A stretch of 64,000 bases of DNA from Peltaster fructicola (Eukaryota > Ascomycota > Dothideomycetes): positions 806,001 to 870,000 of the forward strand of contig CP051143.1 of assembly GCA_001592805.2 (NCBI GenBank), in the 5' to 3' direction. A program made the translations under genes and the position numbers. Below are positions 1 through 10,782 of the stretch, in pieces (position 1 is the stretch's first letter; every line of letters begins with the position of its first letter). Below the pieces are notes generated by a model that worked only from the letters and a program-made list of their open reading frames with translations, was not told the DNA's origin and did no database searches.

Positions 1-1946
1 AGCGAACTTCGACTTCTCCCTGATCTTGGCGCCCTTGAGATAGAAAAGCACCGGCAACGGTACTAATGCCAGAGCCACGCACGCAAGCAGCGTACCCGCC
101 CATTGGACTCCTCCCAGACCCGTGATCATCTGGTTGGTGAACAGCGGGAATGCCGCACCGACAAGACTTCGAAGGATTGTGTTGGCAGCTACAGCACTGG
201 CGGCGAACAGAGTGTAGGAGTCGATGAGGTAGTTGAGACAATTCAAGAAGATGCTCATCAGGCCGAAACCTGTCAGTAGGCCGGAGAGTGTTGGTGCGAT
301 CCATGGAATATCCGCCTGCTTCGTTAGTAGTGTTGACAGCGCTGCTTGATAGACTCACCCTGTAGCCTGTCCAAGCAAAGATCCACAGGCCAAATTGGAA
401 CGCCACGCCGCCGATGATGACAGGAGGTAATCTCCATTCTGGAACTGGGAAGTTGTTGTTGGCTGCAAGCTTGCGCTTGTAGGACGGCTGGATCAAGATC
501 ATGTAGAAAGCGGCGAAGAGCTCGCCGAGGATCATTCCAAAGAAAGGCAGACCACCGACGCCAGGACTGAATCCATGAATTTGCTGGAAGACGACTGGGT
601 AGAAGGCTAGGAAGCCGTAGAGCACGCCATAGACCAATGCCATGTACACGGAGAGTGACAAGATAATCGGCTCTGTGAAGAGCATGCGAAGTGGGCGAGA
701 CAAGTTCTTCTCCAGCAACTCTCTCAGGTCGATTTCAATCTCTTCCTGCTTGGCGTGTATTCCCCAATTCTTCGTTCTCCTTCTCAGCTCCGCGGCTTTG
801 TTGACAAGGATGACTGGAGGGTAAGTCTCTTCCAAGAAGAGCAGCTCGAGGATCAGGCCGGTGGCTCCCATGATTGCAGTGATCCATTGCGTCCAGCGCC
901 ATCCAAGATACGACGTTCCGATGAAGCCACCGATGAACGGAGCAAGTAAGGGTCTGTCAATGTTAGTGAAGTGATATCAAGCGGGTGGTCTGGCTTACGA
1001 TGCAAATACAACAGCACTGAAAGCTGTGATAGCCAGACCACGTTGAGCATTGTTGAACAGATCAGCAAAGACAGCGCCGACATTAGTCAATGGACAGGCG
1101 CCCATAAAGCCAGCAAAGAATCTGCAGATCAGCGCTGTCTGAATATCCTTGCTTACGCCGACCGCTATGATGAATATAGTGAAGGCAAATGATGAGATGA
1201 TCAATGGCATTCTTCGTCCATAAAGTTCAGATGCCGGCGCCCAAACGATTGGACCAAGGGCGAATCCTGTTCATCGTCAGTATGGTCTTCGGAGTTGGTT
1301 GGGTACGTACCAAGCACATATAAGGAGACTCCAAGAATGCCGACCTCTGTGGAGACGCCAAACTCGGCAGCCACTGCAAGCGTTGCTGCGGAGAAGATCG
1401 AGGAGCCAAAGGCTGAGGTGAGAGTCACAAAGCCAAGGGTTAAGGCAATGCGAAGTTTCTTCGACATTGGCCAGTTCTGACAATGTCAGCAGTGCTCTCA
1501 AGTGTCGATACTTGACCCACCTGTGCATGCATAGGGTCCATTGGCCCATCGAACTCCACGATGTAAAGCTCCTTGTCCGGGAGATCCGGAGGGTAGTCTT
1601 TGCCAGCGCCAAAGCCGGGCATCGGCTTCGAGTCATACCTGCGAGCGGTTCTGCTCCTCAAGGATGTTCCAACGGTATGGCTGTGTTGACTCTTGCCAGT
1701 AGCGACTCTACTCAGAGTTGTTGGATGTCTCGCAAGATCGACATCGTCTCTATGTGTTGTGAACCTCGACATAGTTGTCGCTTGTCTCTGGATCGAAGAT
1801 GCTGAGGAGACACTATCTCCAGTGGCAGCTCGCCTCAACGGCGGCTCATACCGCTCATGTGGCTGTTCGACAGCTTCAGTTTGGAAGCGTTCTGGACTGG
1901 CGTCGCGCTCATCGCTCTGCATACGGCGGTCTTCTTCGTTCATCAT
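1..1946 (-). CDS. DHA1-type MFS exporter (3' end cut by window edge)
   Basis: Plasma-membrane drug/polyamine-type proton antiporter of the fungal DHA1 (TPO1/FLU1-like) group. Five exons on the minus strand: 1521-1946, 1311-1476, 999-1266, 359-953 and 1-315, with 43-45-nt introns that all keep frame. The ATG at 1946 opens a hydrophilic Ser/Arg-rich N-terminus of about 145 residues, then the first membrane span. The MFS motif A region reads SELYGRR near residue 210, and the central loop carries an EETYPP motif typical of this group. The last visible residues (REKSKFA) match the usual cytoplasmic end after the twelfth span, so little should be missing. The same loop and end motifs recur in the exporter at 6184-7915, so the two are probably paralogues. 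The substrate cannot be read from the sequence. Confidence 0.9.
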
Positions 1947-2263
1947 GGATGCTCAGGCAATGTGCGGTAGTGATGGCAAAGAGCACGAGGAATGTGATGT
2001 CCTGCAGCTATCAGCTCTAAATAGCTGGACCCTCGAAGCTCCGGGACGCCGTTGATCTAACGCAAAGCGCGCACAGGATCGTGGCCGCTCGGCTATTTGT
2101 CCAGTCAATGACAAGATTCATAGCTGAAGCTCGCGAACGACGGTGGTTGTCACGCCGATGGTGCTTAACAATCAAACTCAGACCGATGATAAATGACCAT
2201 TCACACCAATCGAGACTCTTACTGCTCGGCCGTTTGACCACGCTGCCCTACTGGCCATATCAG
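1947..2263. other. Intergenic, exporter 5' side / MSH5 3' side
   Basis: About 320 nt with no credible gene. It should hold the promoter and leader of the leftmost exporter and the 3' UTR of MSH5. I see no tRNA, repeat or clear motif. Confidence 0.6.
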
Positions 2264-5050
2264 CTAGCCCGTTGGCGAGGTCGAAGGTGATGTCAGCAGC
2301 TGTTGAACAACACTCCGGCCACCGTTTACTGTGTCAAGTGAAAGAAATTTCCGAGCAATCTCTTCCTGCTTGTACGTCAGCAATGTCAACATCTTGTAGA
2401 TACACATACGGCTGCTTCTAGCTCCGTCACCTCATGCTCAGGCAATTCTGCACATGCTTCAACAAGATCGCCACACCTTGCAGACAACAGTAAGAGACGC
2501 TCGGCTCGCTGCACGATCCTGGCGTCGATGCCGTTCATCGCTGCACAGCAGGTGCCGAAGCTCTTGATGCTGCGACCAAGTTTGTAAGTATACAGATAGG
2601 TGATCTGCTGATCAACCTCAGAAGCTTCTTCATTCACCATGACCTCCATGTGTGCGAACTCCAGACTCGAACGAGGCTGTACGAAGCCGCTCTCAAAGAT
2701 CTCGTGGTAATGAGTTGCTGCGAGCACTCTAGGTCGATCGTTGCGGGTCAAGAGATGTTCGAGCACGCCAGCAGCAAGACCAGCGCCGTCACTAGAGTCA
2801 GTGCCTTTGCCAAACTCATCGATGATGAGGAGGCTTCGAGATGTTGCAAGATTGAGCGCTACAGAGATCTGCTGGAGGTCGGTCATGAATGCGGAGGTTG
2901 CTCTTGACAGGCTCTCTCTTGTGGCGATCCTGGTCAGTATCTTGTCCGTAAGACCGACAACAGCTGTCGCTGCAGGCACGAAGCTGCCAACGTGCGCCAT
3001 GTACACAATCAGGGCCACCTGTTTCAGGTAGATGCTCTTGCCAGAGTAGTTTGGCCCGGTCATGATAATCATGCCAGCATCGAGGTGCGTATCATTGGCG
3101 ACGAATGCAGGCACTGTCAGCTCCTGTAAGATGTGTCGACCCTGCGATATGTGCACCACACTCTCCTCCACGATGGAAGGCCTCGACAGACCACATTGTG
3201 CTGCACCTCGTGCCAGCGCTGTCAGACAGTCTAGCTCACCACAGACGCTGGACACGTCGATCAAAAGCTGTTTGTGCTCGAGCACACGCTCAGCTAGTGC
3301 TTGGAGGATCTCGATCTCGCGATCACACATCTTGCCGTATCTGCACAGTCAGCAATGTCAGACGGTCTTAACGCACTTACACATCTCCGTACTGCTCGTC
3401 AAGCTCGACTGTAATGGAATTCTTGTAGTATGCTGCAGTCTCCGTGACGAACATCTTGTCCCACAGCTCGCCAATGCCCTCATAGACTCCAGCACTGGTG
3501 GCGGGATCGAGCCGTACAGCCACAAGGAAGCCGATCTGCGGAAAGAAAATAACATTCAGGTTGGCGTCTAGCTCGGCGGGAACAGCGTCGGCAAAGTGCT
3601 CTGCAACCTTCGAGAGCAGATCCTCGAGTCCTTCATAGATTCGTCGTGCTTCATCGAGCTTGCTATCGACGCCATGCTGCACGGTGACACGTCCTTGCTC
3701 ATGAGACACCTCCAGATCGACAACACCGCTGATCAATCGGCCAATGTTGGCAAGATCTGTGGTATCAAATACTCTACCGATCTTGCATACGATAGCAAGG
3801 TTGTCTGCCTGCATGTCTCGCAACACATCAGTAATGCACAGAGCGTGGTAAGTGAAGTTCCGAATTGTGGCCCAGCTGGAACTTGAGAACTTTCGTTGGC
3901 CTGTCTGTGTGACACCTTTCTGCAGGTTGATCATCACCAGTTCCATGCTCTTGATCTTGCTGAGGTGCTTGACGATGTTGTCGAGATGCTCAGAGTTCTC
4001 TGGCCGCAGCAGCACGCTGATAGTGTCTAGTCGCTCCTCGATTACATTTCTGTTCATGCTTGGTCGAAGGAAATACTGCCTCAATCGTGCTCGTCCTTGT
4101 GGTGTCTTAGCTTGGTGATGGAACAATCCATACACGGACAATCCTTCTTTCGCTCCGCCAGACGCTCCTCTACTTGCTGGGCCTTGCTGTTGTGCGTTTG
4201 GATGAGATTCGGTGGCTATGATTTGCAGAGCATGTAGGGTATCTGCGTTGATTAGAAGTGTCTCTGACAGAGTGAACATCTGGATCGTGGCAATGCGGTA
4301 TAGCAAATGGGCATGCTCGTCGTTCGGCAAGTAGATGGTGCCTCGTCTGCGTTGTATACATGATAGGAGCGCTCCGGCACAGCCTATTGTCAATCTGCTC
4401 TCTGCATCAATCCATCCTGAAAGCCTCAGGAGCTGTCCTTGCCGACTATCCTGCTCATTGACTTCGTCGCCAGGCACAATGAAGTTAACTTGCGGTCCAT
4501 AAGACCTGCCGATGTTGAGGTTCAGAAGTTTGTTCTTGCTAGACTCGTAGGCAAATTCTGCACTTGGACGACTCTCGAAGAGATAGGGTAGATGCGTGCA
4601 GTCTGATCGAGTATCATCTGCCGCAAGGATAGTCCTGTTCGGATCCAGACATTGCACGACTTCCGAGGAGCAACTTGCTGGAAGGAGTACGATGGTCGGA
4701 TCGATGTAAAGCCTCACTGGCTGGGTCAGCTGGATCTGAGGGTCAAAAACACACTCACAAGAGTCAACGATGGATGAATCACCCAGCTTGAGGTCCTCCA
4801 TGAAGAAGAGAGTCTCTGATTGTGCAACATAGTACGCACAGCCCATAGCTCCACGATCTGTTAGGTTGACCGCCATGATGATTTCATCTACATCTTCGTG
4901 GCCGTCCTCATCTTCGCTTTCCTGATCCACGTGCTGGCTGGTCACACTCGCAGGGAGTGATCTTACTAAGTCTCCATTCCATACTGGTGTACCACCAAGG
5001 TGCGACCTGCCTTGGTTTCGACCAGACGCCGGGTTGCGATAGGAGCTCAT
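2264..5050 (-). CDS. MSH5: MutS homologue MSH5, meiotic crossover factor
   Basis: MSH5 pairs with MSH4 to clamp and stabilise recombination intermediates in meiosis; it does not repair mismatches. Three exons: 3381-5050, 2410-3340 and 2264-2365 (introns of 40 and 44 nt), about 900 aa. The C-terminal ATPase domain has a Walker A (TGPNYSGKS, near residue 651), a Walker B (LLIIDEFGKGTD, near 728) and the following ATHYHEIF histidine motif. The NYSGKS form and the IVYMAHVGSFVPA stretch are MSH5-type rather than MSH2/3/6-type, and no N-terminal mismatch-recognition domain is visible. The last exon encodes the helical end (EEIARKFLS). The start is uncertain: the ATG at 5050 is used here, but a short upstream exon beginning at ATG 5283 and spliced to about 5068 would also stay in frame. 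Confidence 0.9.
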
Positions 5051-6183
5051 GTCCCTAGGGTGGAACTGTGCAGATGAGCGTGTTGTTGCCACTGTATGTG
5101 TTGTGGTAGGTCATAGACTTTGGTGATGTAGCTGACATGGAGTAGGCTGTCAACGTCTCGCCGGGGCAGGTACGATCTTACTTGACGCAACCTCACCTTT
5201 GTCAAGACATCAGCCATATCTCTCTCATTGCACTCTGTAGACGTGCTGGCTACCAATGTTCGCCGTCTTGAGGACTTGGACATCGTCTCGTTCACTTGCT
5301 CTCAGGGCAGGCGGCCCATCGCTCATCCTACAGACCTCAGCAGCTCGGGCAGCCACGGCCAGGCAAACAACCAAACCCGCACGACATATTGCTGCACCTG
5401 AAGTCTCTGCGAAGAAGGTGAGATACCTTGAAACCTGGTCAGAAGCGCCATAGGAGCTCGTTTTACGAGACCAGCCCACGAGACTATTACGGCTTGCACT
5501 GCATCCGATGTAACGAGCTGACAATAATCATCAGCTCGCAAAGCCAATCGCCGCGGTCACGCAGGGGTCAAGACGCGGTCGTGTAGAGTCTGTCGACTGT
5601 TGCTATACTGGGGACAGGGCGATATCCGTGCTTGAGCGAGACGGACGGCGGCGTGGCATGGTTGTGCTTTTCTCGATGGCCGACCACAATAGTAAAGAGT
5701 GTCTGCGACATCTCCTATCCTTGTATCGAAACCTACCGAGGTAGATCAAGGATTCTCGGGCTTGACAGTAATATCCGATCTCCGGTATCTCATGCAGAAG
5801 ATGCTTGACTCGCTGATGATCTGCAGGGATCTGAGCTGTGCAACGGAAGCATGGCGGAAGATTGCTCGGCAATCCCGCAGGTCGATGTTGCTGAACGACA
5901 AGCACGTCGTTTCATGTCAACTGCCACAGGCACAGCAGAAACACCACGTGCAAGGGGATCTGATCTTAGGTGAGATAACGCAAACTCTGAAGACGCTAAC
6001 ATTGGTCCTTGAAGTGCGGCGTACACAATTAGGAATACGTCATGGCGATAATTATGCAATTCGGCTTTTACCTGAGCACACCTGCCGTATTGCCGATGTG
6101 TACAGTCATTGTTGGACTATTCGTCTCAACATGCACGTTCACCTAAACGCTTCATCTCTCATCAACCTCTCTTCTCATCAATC
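5051..6183. other. Intergenic, divergent MSH5 / exporter promoters
   Basis: About 1.1 kb between two divergently transcribed genes. Open frames exist on both strands (for example 5699-6208 plus and 5603-5905 minus), but none resembles a known family and they overlap the expected leaders. A possible extra 5' exon of MSH5 lies near 5197-5283. Confidence 0.5.
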
Positions 6184-7915
6184 ATGGAGCGACTGGAGCG
6201 TATCTTGAGTCGACCTGTGGCCAAACCATACAGGTCTCACAACGTCAAGACGGCGGAGAAGCCATATCTCAACAAGGATGGGCATCTCGACTTTGCACCT
6301 GATGATATCGAGAACCCAAAGAACTGGTCTACAGCACGGAGGTGGTACATCACTGTTGTTGCTGTGCTCCTCGTTGTCAACGCCACCTTCGCCTCCAGCA
6401 GTCCCTCTGGCTGTCTGCCAAGCATAGCAGAGCTGCTGGACGTCTCAGAAGAAGCAGCAGGCCTGGTGATCACTCTCTTCCTCCTGGGTTATTGTTTTGG
6501 TCCACTGTTCTTCGCTCCCTTATCGGAGTTCTATGGTCGACGCTGGATCTTCTACTTCACATTCATCGGCTACATTGCCTTCAACTTCCTGTGCGCCTTC
6601 ACACCGAACTTCGGTGGCCTGCTAGTAGGACGATTCCTAACTGGAACCTTTGCCTCTGCCGCACTCTCGAATGCTCCAGGAGTGCTGGCAGATATCTGGG
6701 GACCTATCGAGCGAGCGAGGTCAATGAGTGTCTTCTCTATGATGACTTTCATCGGTCCAGGTCAGTCAAGTCCTGCCACTCAACGACACTCACTAACAAG
6801 CGACAGCCCTTGGACCTGTCATCTCTGGCTTCTTACAACTCACTGAGGACTTCAGATGGAACTTTTACGTCCTCCTAATGCTTTCAGCTCCGACACTGCT
6901 CCTCATGTTCACTTTACCCGAGACGCTACCATCCCAAGTGCTGGTCAACAAGGCCAAGCGCATCAGGCGTGCGAAGATTCCGGGATACGAGAACGTTCAG
7001 GCTCCGGTCGAGGCTTCAAACCGTACACTTGGCGGCATCTTCAAGGTTGCGTTGACAAGACCTTGGATCATCCTGTTTGATACGATTTCGCTGCTGTGCG
7101 CCATCTACCTCAGTGTGGTCTACACCCTGCTCTACATGCTCTTCTCCATCTATCCGATCATCTTTCAGGAGATTCACGGTTTCAATGCAGGTGTTGGCGA
7201 ACTTCCCCTGATCGGCACAGTGATAGGTGCTGTCATTGGTGGTGCTTTTGTGTTCTGGAGCTCAGGACAGGACCGCAAGAGGATGTTAGCCGGCGAGACT
7301 CTGAAGCCTGAATCTCGATTAAGCGTTGCCAAAGTCGGTGGCATCCTGTTCCCGATCACGATGTTGTGGTTCAGTCTCACTGGTCAATGGGCGTCAATCC
7401 ACTGGATCGTGCCAACCATCGCTGGTGTGTTCCTCTCAGCCTCGATCCTGCTGATTTTCGTCGGCTATCTCAACTACATCACCGAGAGCTACCTCATGTA
7501 CGCAGCAAGCAGTCTGGCCGCCAACACGATTGCACGAAGTGCTTTTGGTGCCGCGGCACCTCTGTATACGAACCAGATGTTTGACAAGCTCACAGTAGCC
7601 GGAGGAGGTGGACTGATAGCCGGAGTGGCAGTGCTACTGGCTCCGATCCCATTCATCTTTGCTAGATATGGTGAGGGCATTCGGAAGCGGTCCAAGTTTG
7701 CTCCGACAGATGCTGGGCCAGGCCCTGGCCAGGAGCATCGCGACCAAGACGAATCGTCGCTTGACGAGAAAGCACTGGATGAAGAGATGGGAGTACCGGA
7801 CCAGGAAGAGCTCAATAAAGAGGTCTCGGAGCAAAAGCGTCATTCGGTGCAGTCAAGGACCGAGGGTGATCCGTATCTTGACGCGTCTGGTCTAGAGAAA
7901 GCGGAACGACAATAG
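6184..7915 (+). CDS. DHA1-type MFS exporter
   Basis: Complete twelve-span proton-driven multidrug/polyamine-type exporter, 561 aa, from two exons (6184-6760 and 6807-7915) split by a 46-nt intron that has a CACTAAC branch site. The N-terminus contains the DIENPKNWS motif common in DHA1 proteins of filamentous fungi. Motif A is APLSEFYGRR near residue 111, motif C-like GPALGPVISGF spans the splice junction, and the central loop has LPETLPSQVL. The C-terminal tail of about 85 residues is acidic and Ser/Glu-rich, probably cytoplasmic. I chose the ATG at 6184 over an in-frame ATG at 6109 because homologues start close to this sequence. A Zn2Cys6-type regulator follows 375 nt downstream, an arrangement often seen for inducible exporters, but regulation here is only inferred. 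Confidence 0.92.
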
Positions 7916-8290
7916 ATCCAGTAGCTCACCATAGATCAGCCCTTTACTAATCCGATATGCAATCCCTTTGATCCCTGGAAGCGAAGTGTCTGACGGAAGC
8001 AGTTTGGTCGGTCAGTGTGATCACGCTATCTTGCCATGCACGATCGCTACCTTTAAGCGATGAACCATGAACTGTGGATTGTTTCTGCGCTACCTCACTC
8101 ATCACGTTGATGTCATAGATTCAACAGGACAACTTACAGCACACACCTACTACGCAGTAGTATAGTGTACCATTGTATACATTCAGCGAATATTTCTGGT
8201 ATGGCACGTCACCAACTGACATGAACAACAAAAAGCACGGCGCTGCAGCAACGTAGATTTGCTTGACCCTGCCTCTTCTACGCGCTCCAG
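7916..8290. other. Intergenic exporter / regulator gap
   Basis: About 375 nt holding the 3' UTR of the exporter and the promoter of the regulator. No gene, repeat or RNA structure recognised. Confidence 0.6.
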
Positions 8291-9783
8291 ATGTCTCACC
8301 CATGCGGAGAACTCACTCAAAGACAGGATGCCTCACGTGTGTTCCGCAAGAAGAAGTGCGACGAGGGCGCCCCGATCTGTGGTTCTTGCAGACGACTGAA
8401 GCTCACTTGCGTGCGACGCGGCGAACAGAAATCGGCCGTCACCTCGACAAACATCAGGACTCTAGTCAAGTTTCCGGTATCTCAAGGCTATCCAGCATTT
8501 CGAAATGAGCTCGAGAAGCAAGTCTCACTGGAGGCTCCAAACGTCTTCGCAAACTGGGTCACTGAGCTCGCAGATCCGAGGTTCAAACACATTCCTTTGC
8601 TCGCAAGATTGTGCGCTCAGAGTCCGCTTGTCCGCGAAGCTGCTACGGCTCTCATGTCGTCTGGAGTGAATTCGAAGATCACCGCATCATACGAGCTGTC
8701 TGTCAAAAGCTACCAGAACTGCATAGCGCGACTGAAACAGTATAAGCCTCGCGAACCGTATGAGCAGGACCTTGCTATGGTCTCGATGTTGTTCATGTCC
8801 TTCTTGGAGGTCAGTATGCCCCAATGTACTCTCACACTTGCTCATCTTCGAAGGGACTTAGTCTTGGGAACAGAATAAACTGTCTCTTGCACATCAATGC
8901 GGCCAGAAGACTTCTACTACTGAGGATGCGGTCGGCAGTCATAGATCCGGACTTCCTCAGCTTGTATGCCTGTATAGCAGAGAGTATGTAACTTGCACGA
9001 AGAGGGATGCGTGTGCTGACGATTGTAGCCTACATCTATCTCTATTCTGAGATGTCGCTCTTCGGGTTCGGACCTGCTGAAGGCATGATTAATCACAGTC
9101 ACGACTACAGCATGCTCTTCGGCGACGGAAGGTCTCTTACCTTAAGTCCATTCCTTGGAGGATTCCACCAGACATATCTGTTGATGCTGGAGAAACATAC
9201 GCTCCTCCAGCGCCTGAAGTCTGCCAAGCAAGCACAGATTCCAGAACTCCTCGCGCAAGCACGATTCCTTCAGCAGGAGCTGAACGATCTGGAGTTTCAG
9301 ATTGAGACCGCATGCTTCGTTGCGGCCAAACGATCTGCCGAAGTCAGCCTGGTCAGGGCGAAGCACTTACTGACGTCTTATGCGAACAGTATTCATCTGA
9401 CCAAGATCACACAGCCAGATGCTTCGATCGCACAAGCTGAGATACAGGAGAAGGTGACCAAGGCTGTGGAAATCCTCAGAACTGACGATGTCCTCGAGAA
9501 ACACCATCCAGCATTGACCTGGCCATTGGTCGTCCTGGCATGTGCTGCATTGCAGCCGTCCGATTTCGCTGTAATCACATCGGTGATGGCGCAGGTCATA
9601 CCCATAACAGAGACTACAGGTGCCGAGACGCTTCGGTACTCCCTGAGCCTTCTGACTCGCTTCCGTGCTGGACATGGCTATTGTCGAGAGCAGTTCCATG
9701 ATATCAGAGATACGACAGATTTCTTGCGGGAGCCTCAGCTGCTCTTATCGATGGAGCAGAGACGTCAATACGCTTTGGAGTGA
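8291..9783 (+). CDS. Zn2Cys6-type transcription factor with broken zinc-cluster frame
   Basis: Fungal binuclear zinc-cluster regulator with a Fungal_trans_2-like helical region. Exons 8291-8809, 8854-8983 and 9029-9783 join in frame (introns of 44 and 45 nt) and give 467 aa. The reading frame from 8291 holds the second part of the cluster (KKKCDEG, CGSC, LKLTC), but the usual first part (RTHSKTGCLTC) is read in another frame from ATG 8302. Only 16 nt separate the TGT of CLTC from the TGC of KKKC, where the C-x6-C rule needs 18. The apparent 2-nt deficit leaves four of six cluster cysteines in any single frame. The rest is uninterrupted. It may be a recent pseudogene, a factor that has lost DNA binding, or an assembly error. 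Confidence 0.7.
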
Positions 9784-10302
9784 GTGAGAGTGCTTGGAGG
9801 ACCAAACTTCCACGCCAAAGACGATCGATTATTGTCCAGCTATCACAACATACGGCTGACGACAAGATCGACAATCGAGTTATGATGGCAGCGAGCAGAA
9901 GAAGTGACCTACGGCAGCCGACTCCAGGAAGCTGTCCGGCTCATAGATGTGCCCATGGTACACAATGTACGTACAAAAGAGAGTAATATGGTTGTAATTA
10001 GGAGCGGGAAGGACTGGTACCTCGCCGCAGCGGTAAAGGATCTGTAGATAAGAAGCTGAATTGCTACGCATCTCCGTAACAGAAGCAAGGCTGCCAGTTG
10101 CAGAAGGCTGCCAACTGAATGTTGGGAGGAATAGGCTTGTCAGGCAGTAGCAATTGAGAAATATGCGTGCGCACAGACACTATCTCGACGTCGCCAGTGA
10201 CACCTCTCCTACCCACAACAAGGCTACACGCTCCTGCGAAATCCAGCCCAGCCAGCACCCATAGCCCATCTAAATCATCATACATTAGTGCTATCTATCA
10301 AG
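9784..10302. other. Intergenic, upstream of MZT1
   Basis: About 520 nt. It holds the 3' side of the regulator and the MZT1 promoter. No gene recognised. Confidence 0.55.
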
Positions 10303-10616
10303 ATGCCTGCCGTAACATCAGATGACGCGAAACGCGCTGCAGCACGTGAGACTGTCAACATCCTTCACGAGATCTCAACATTGCTGGTAAGCAAGCGTAG
10401 TAGCCCGGAAGAGCCTTCTCTGACAACAACAGAACACCGGTCTTGATCGCCAGGCTCTCAGCTACTGTGTCTCTCTGATCGAGAATGGTGTCAATCCGGA
10501 AGCACTGGCAGTGGGTCAGGATTGTCTATCTTACACACCTCTCTAACAAGGACCAGAATGTAATCAAAGAGCTGCGCACCGACAATGATAGACACGACGA
10601 GGAGGGATCGTCCTGA
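10303..10616 (+). CDS. MZT1: Mitotic-spindle organising protein 1 (MOZART1 homologue)
   Basis: Small helical protein that binds the N-termini of gamma-tubulin complex proteins and recruits the complex to spindle pole bodies. It is assembled from three tiny exons, 10303-10386, 10433-10510 and 10557-10616, separated by two 46-nt introns. All exons are in phase and give 73 aa. The family signature is clear: LHEISTLL in exon 1, [10 protein letters not shown] and [10 protein letters not shown] in exon 2, and NVIKELR opening exon 3. Length matches the family's usual 70-80 aa. No exon on its own looks like a gene, so it is easily missed. Its stop lies about 170 nt from the stop of the convergent gene on the minus strand. 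Confidence 0.93.
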
Positions 10617-10782
10617 ATCAATACTGTATCTGCAATGCAGAGCGATGACGAACGACGTGATGGTGAGCGATATCACAACGTAACCGAACCACGAAAGACA
10701 CGACCAATACACATCAGCATGAAGTCATACCACGTCTGAATCATTACAGCATTGCTACTTCAATGCATCATTAACAGCATCG

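Noticed and set aside
5699-6208. 169-codon plus-strand frame ahead of the second exporter
   Set aside because: It covers the exporter's expected leader and runs past its start codon in another frame; no motif.
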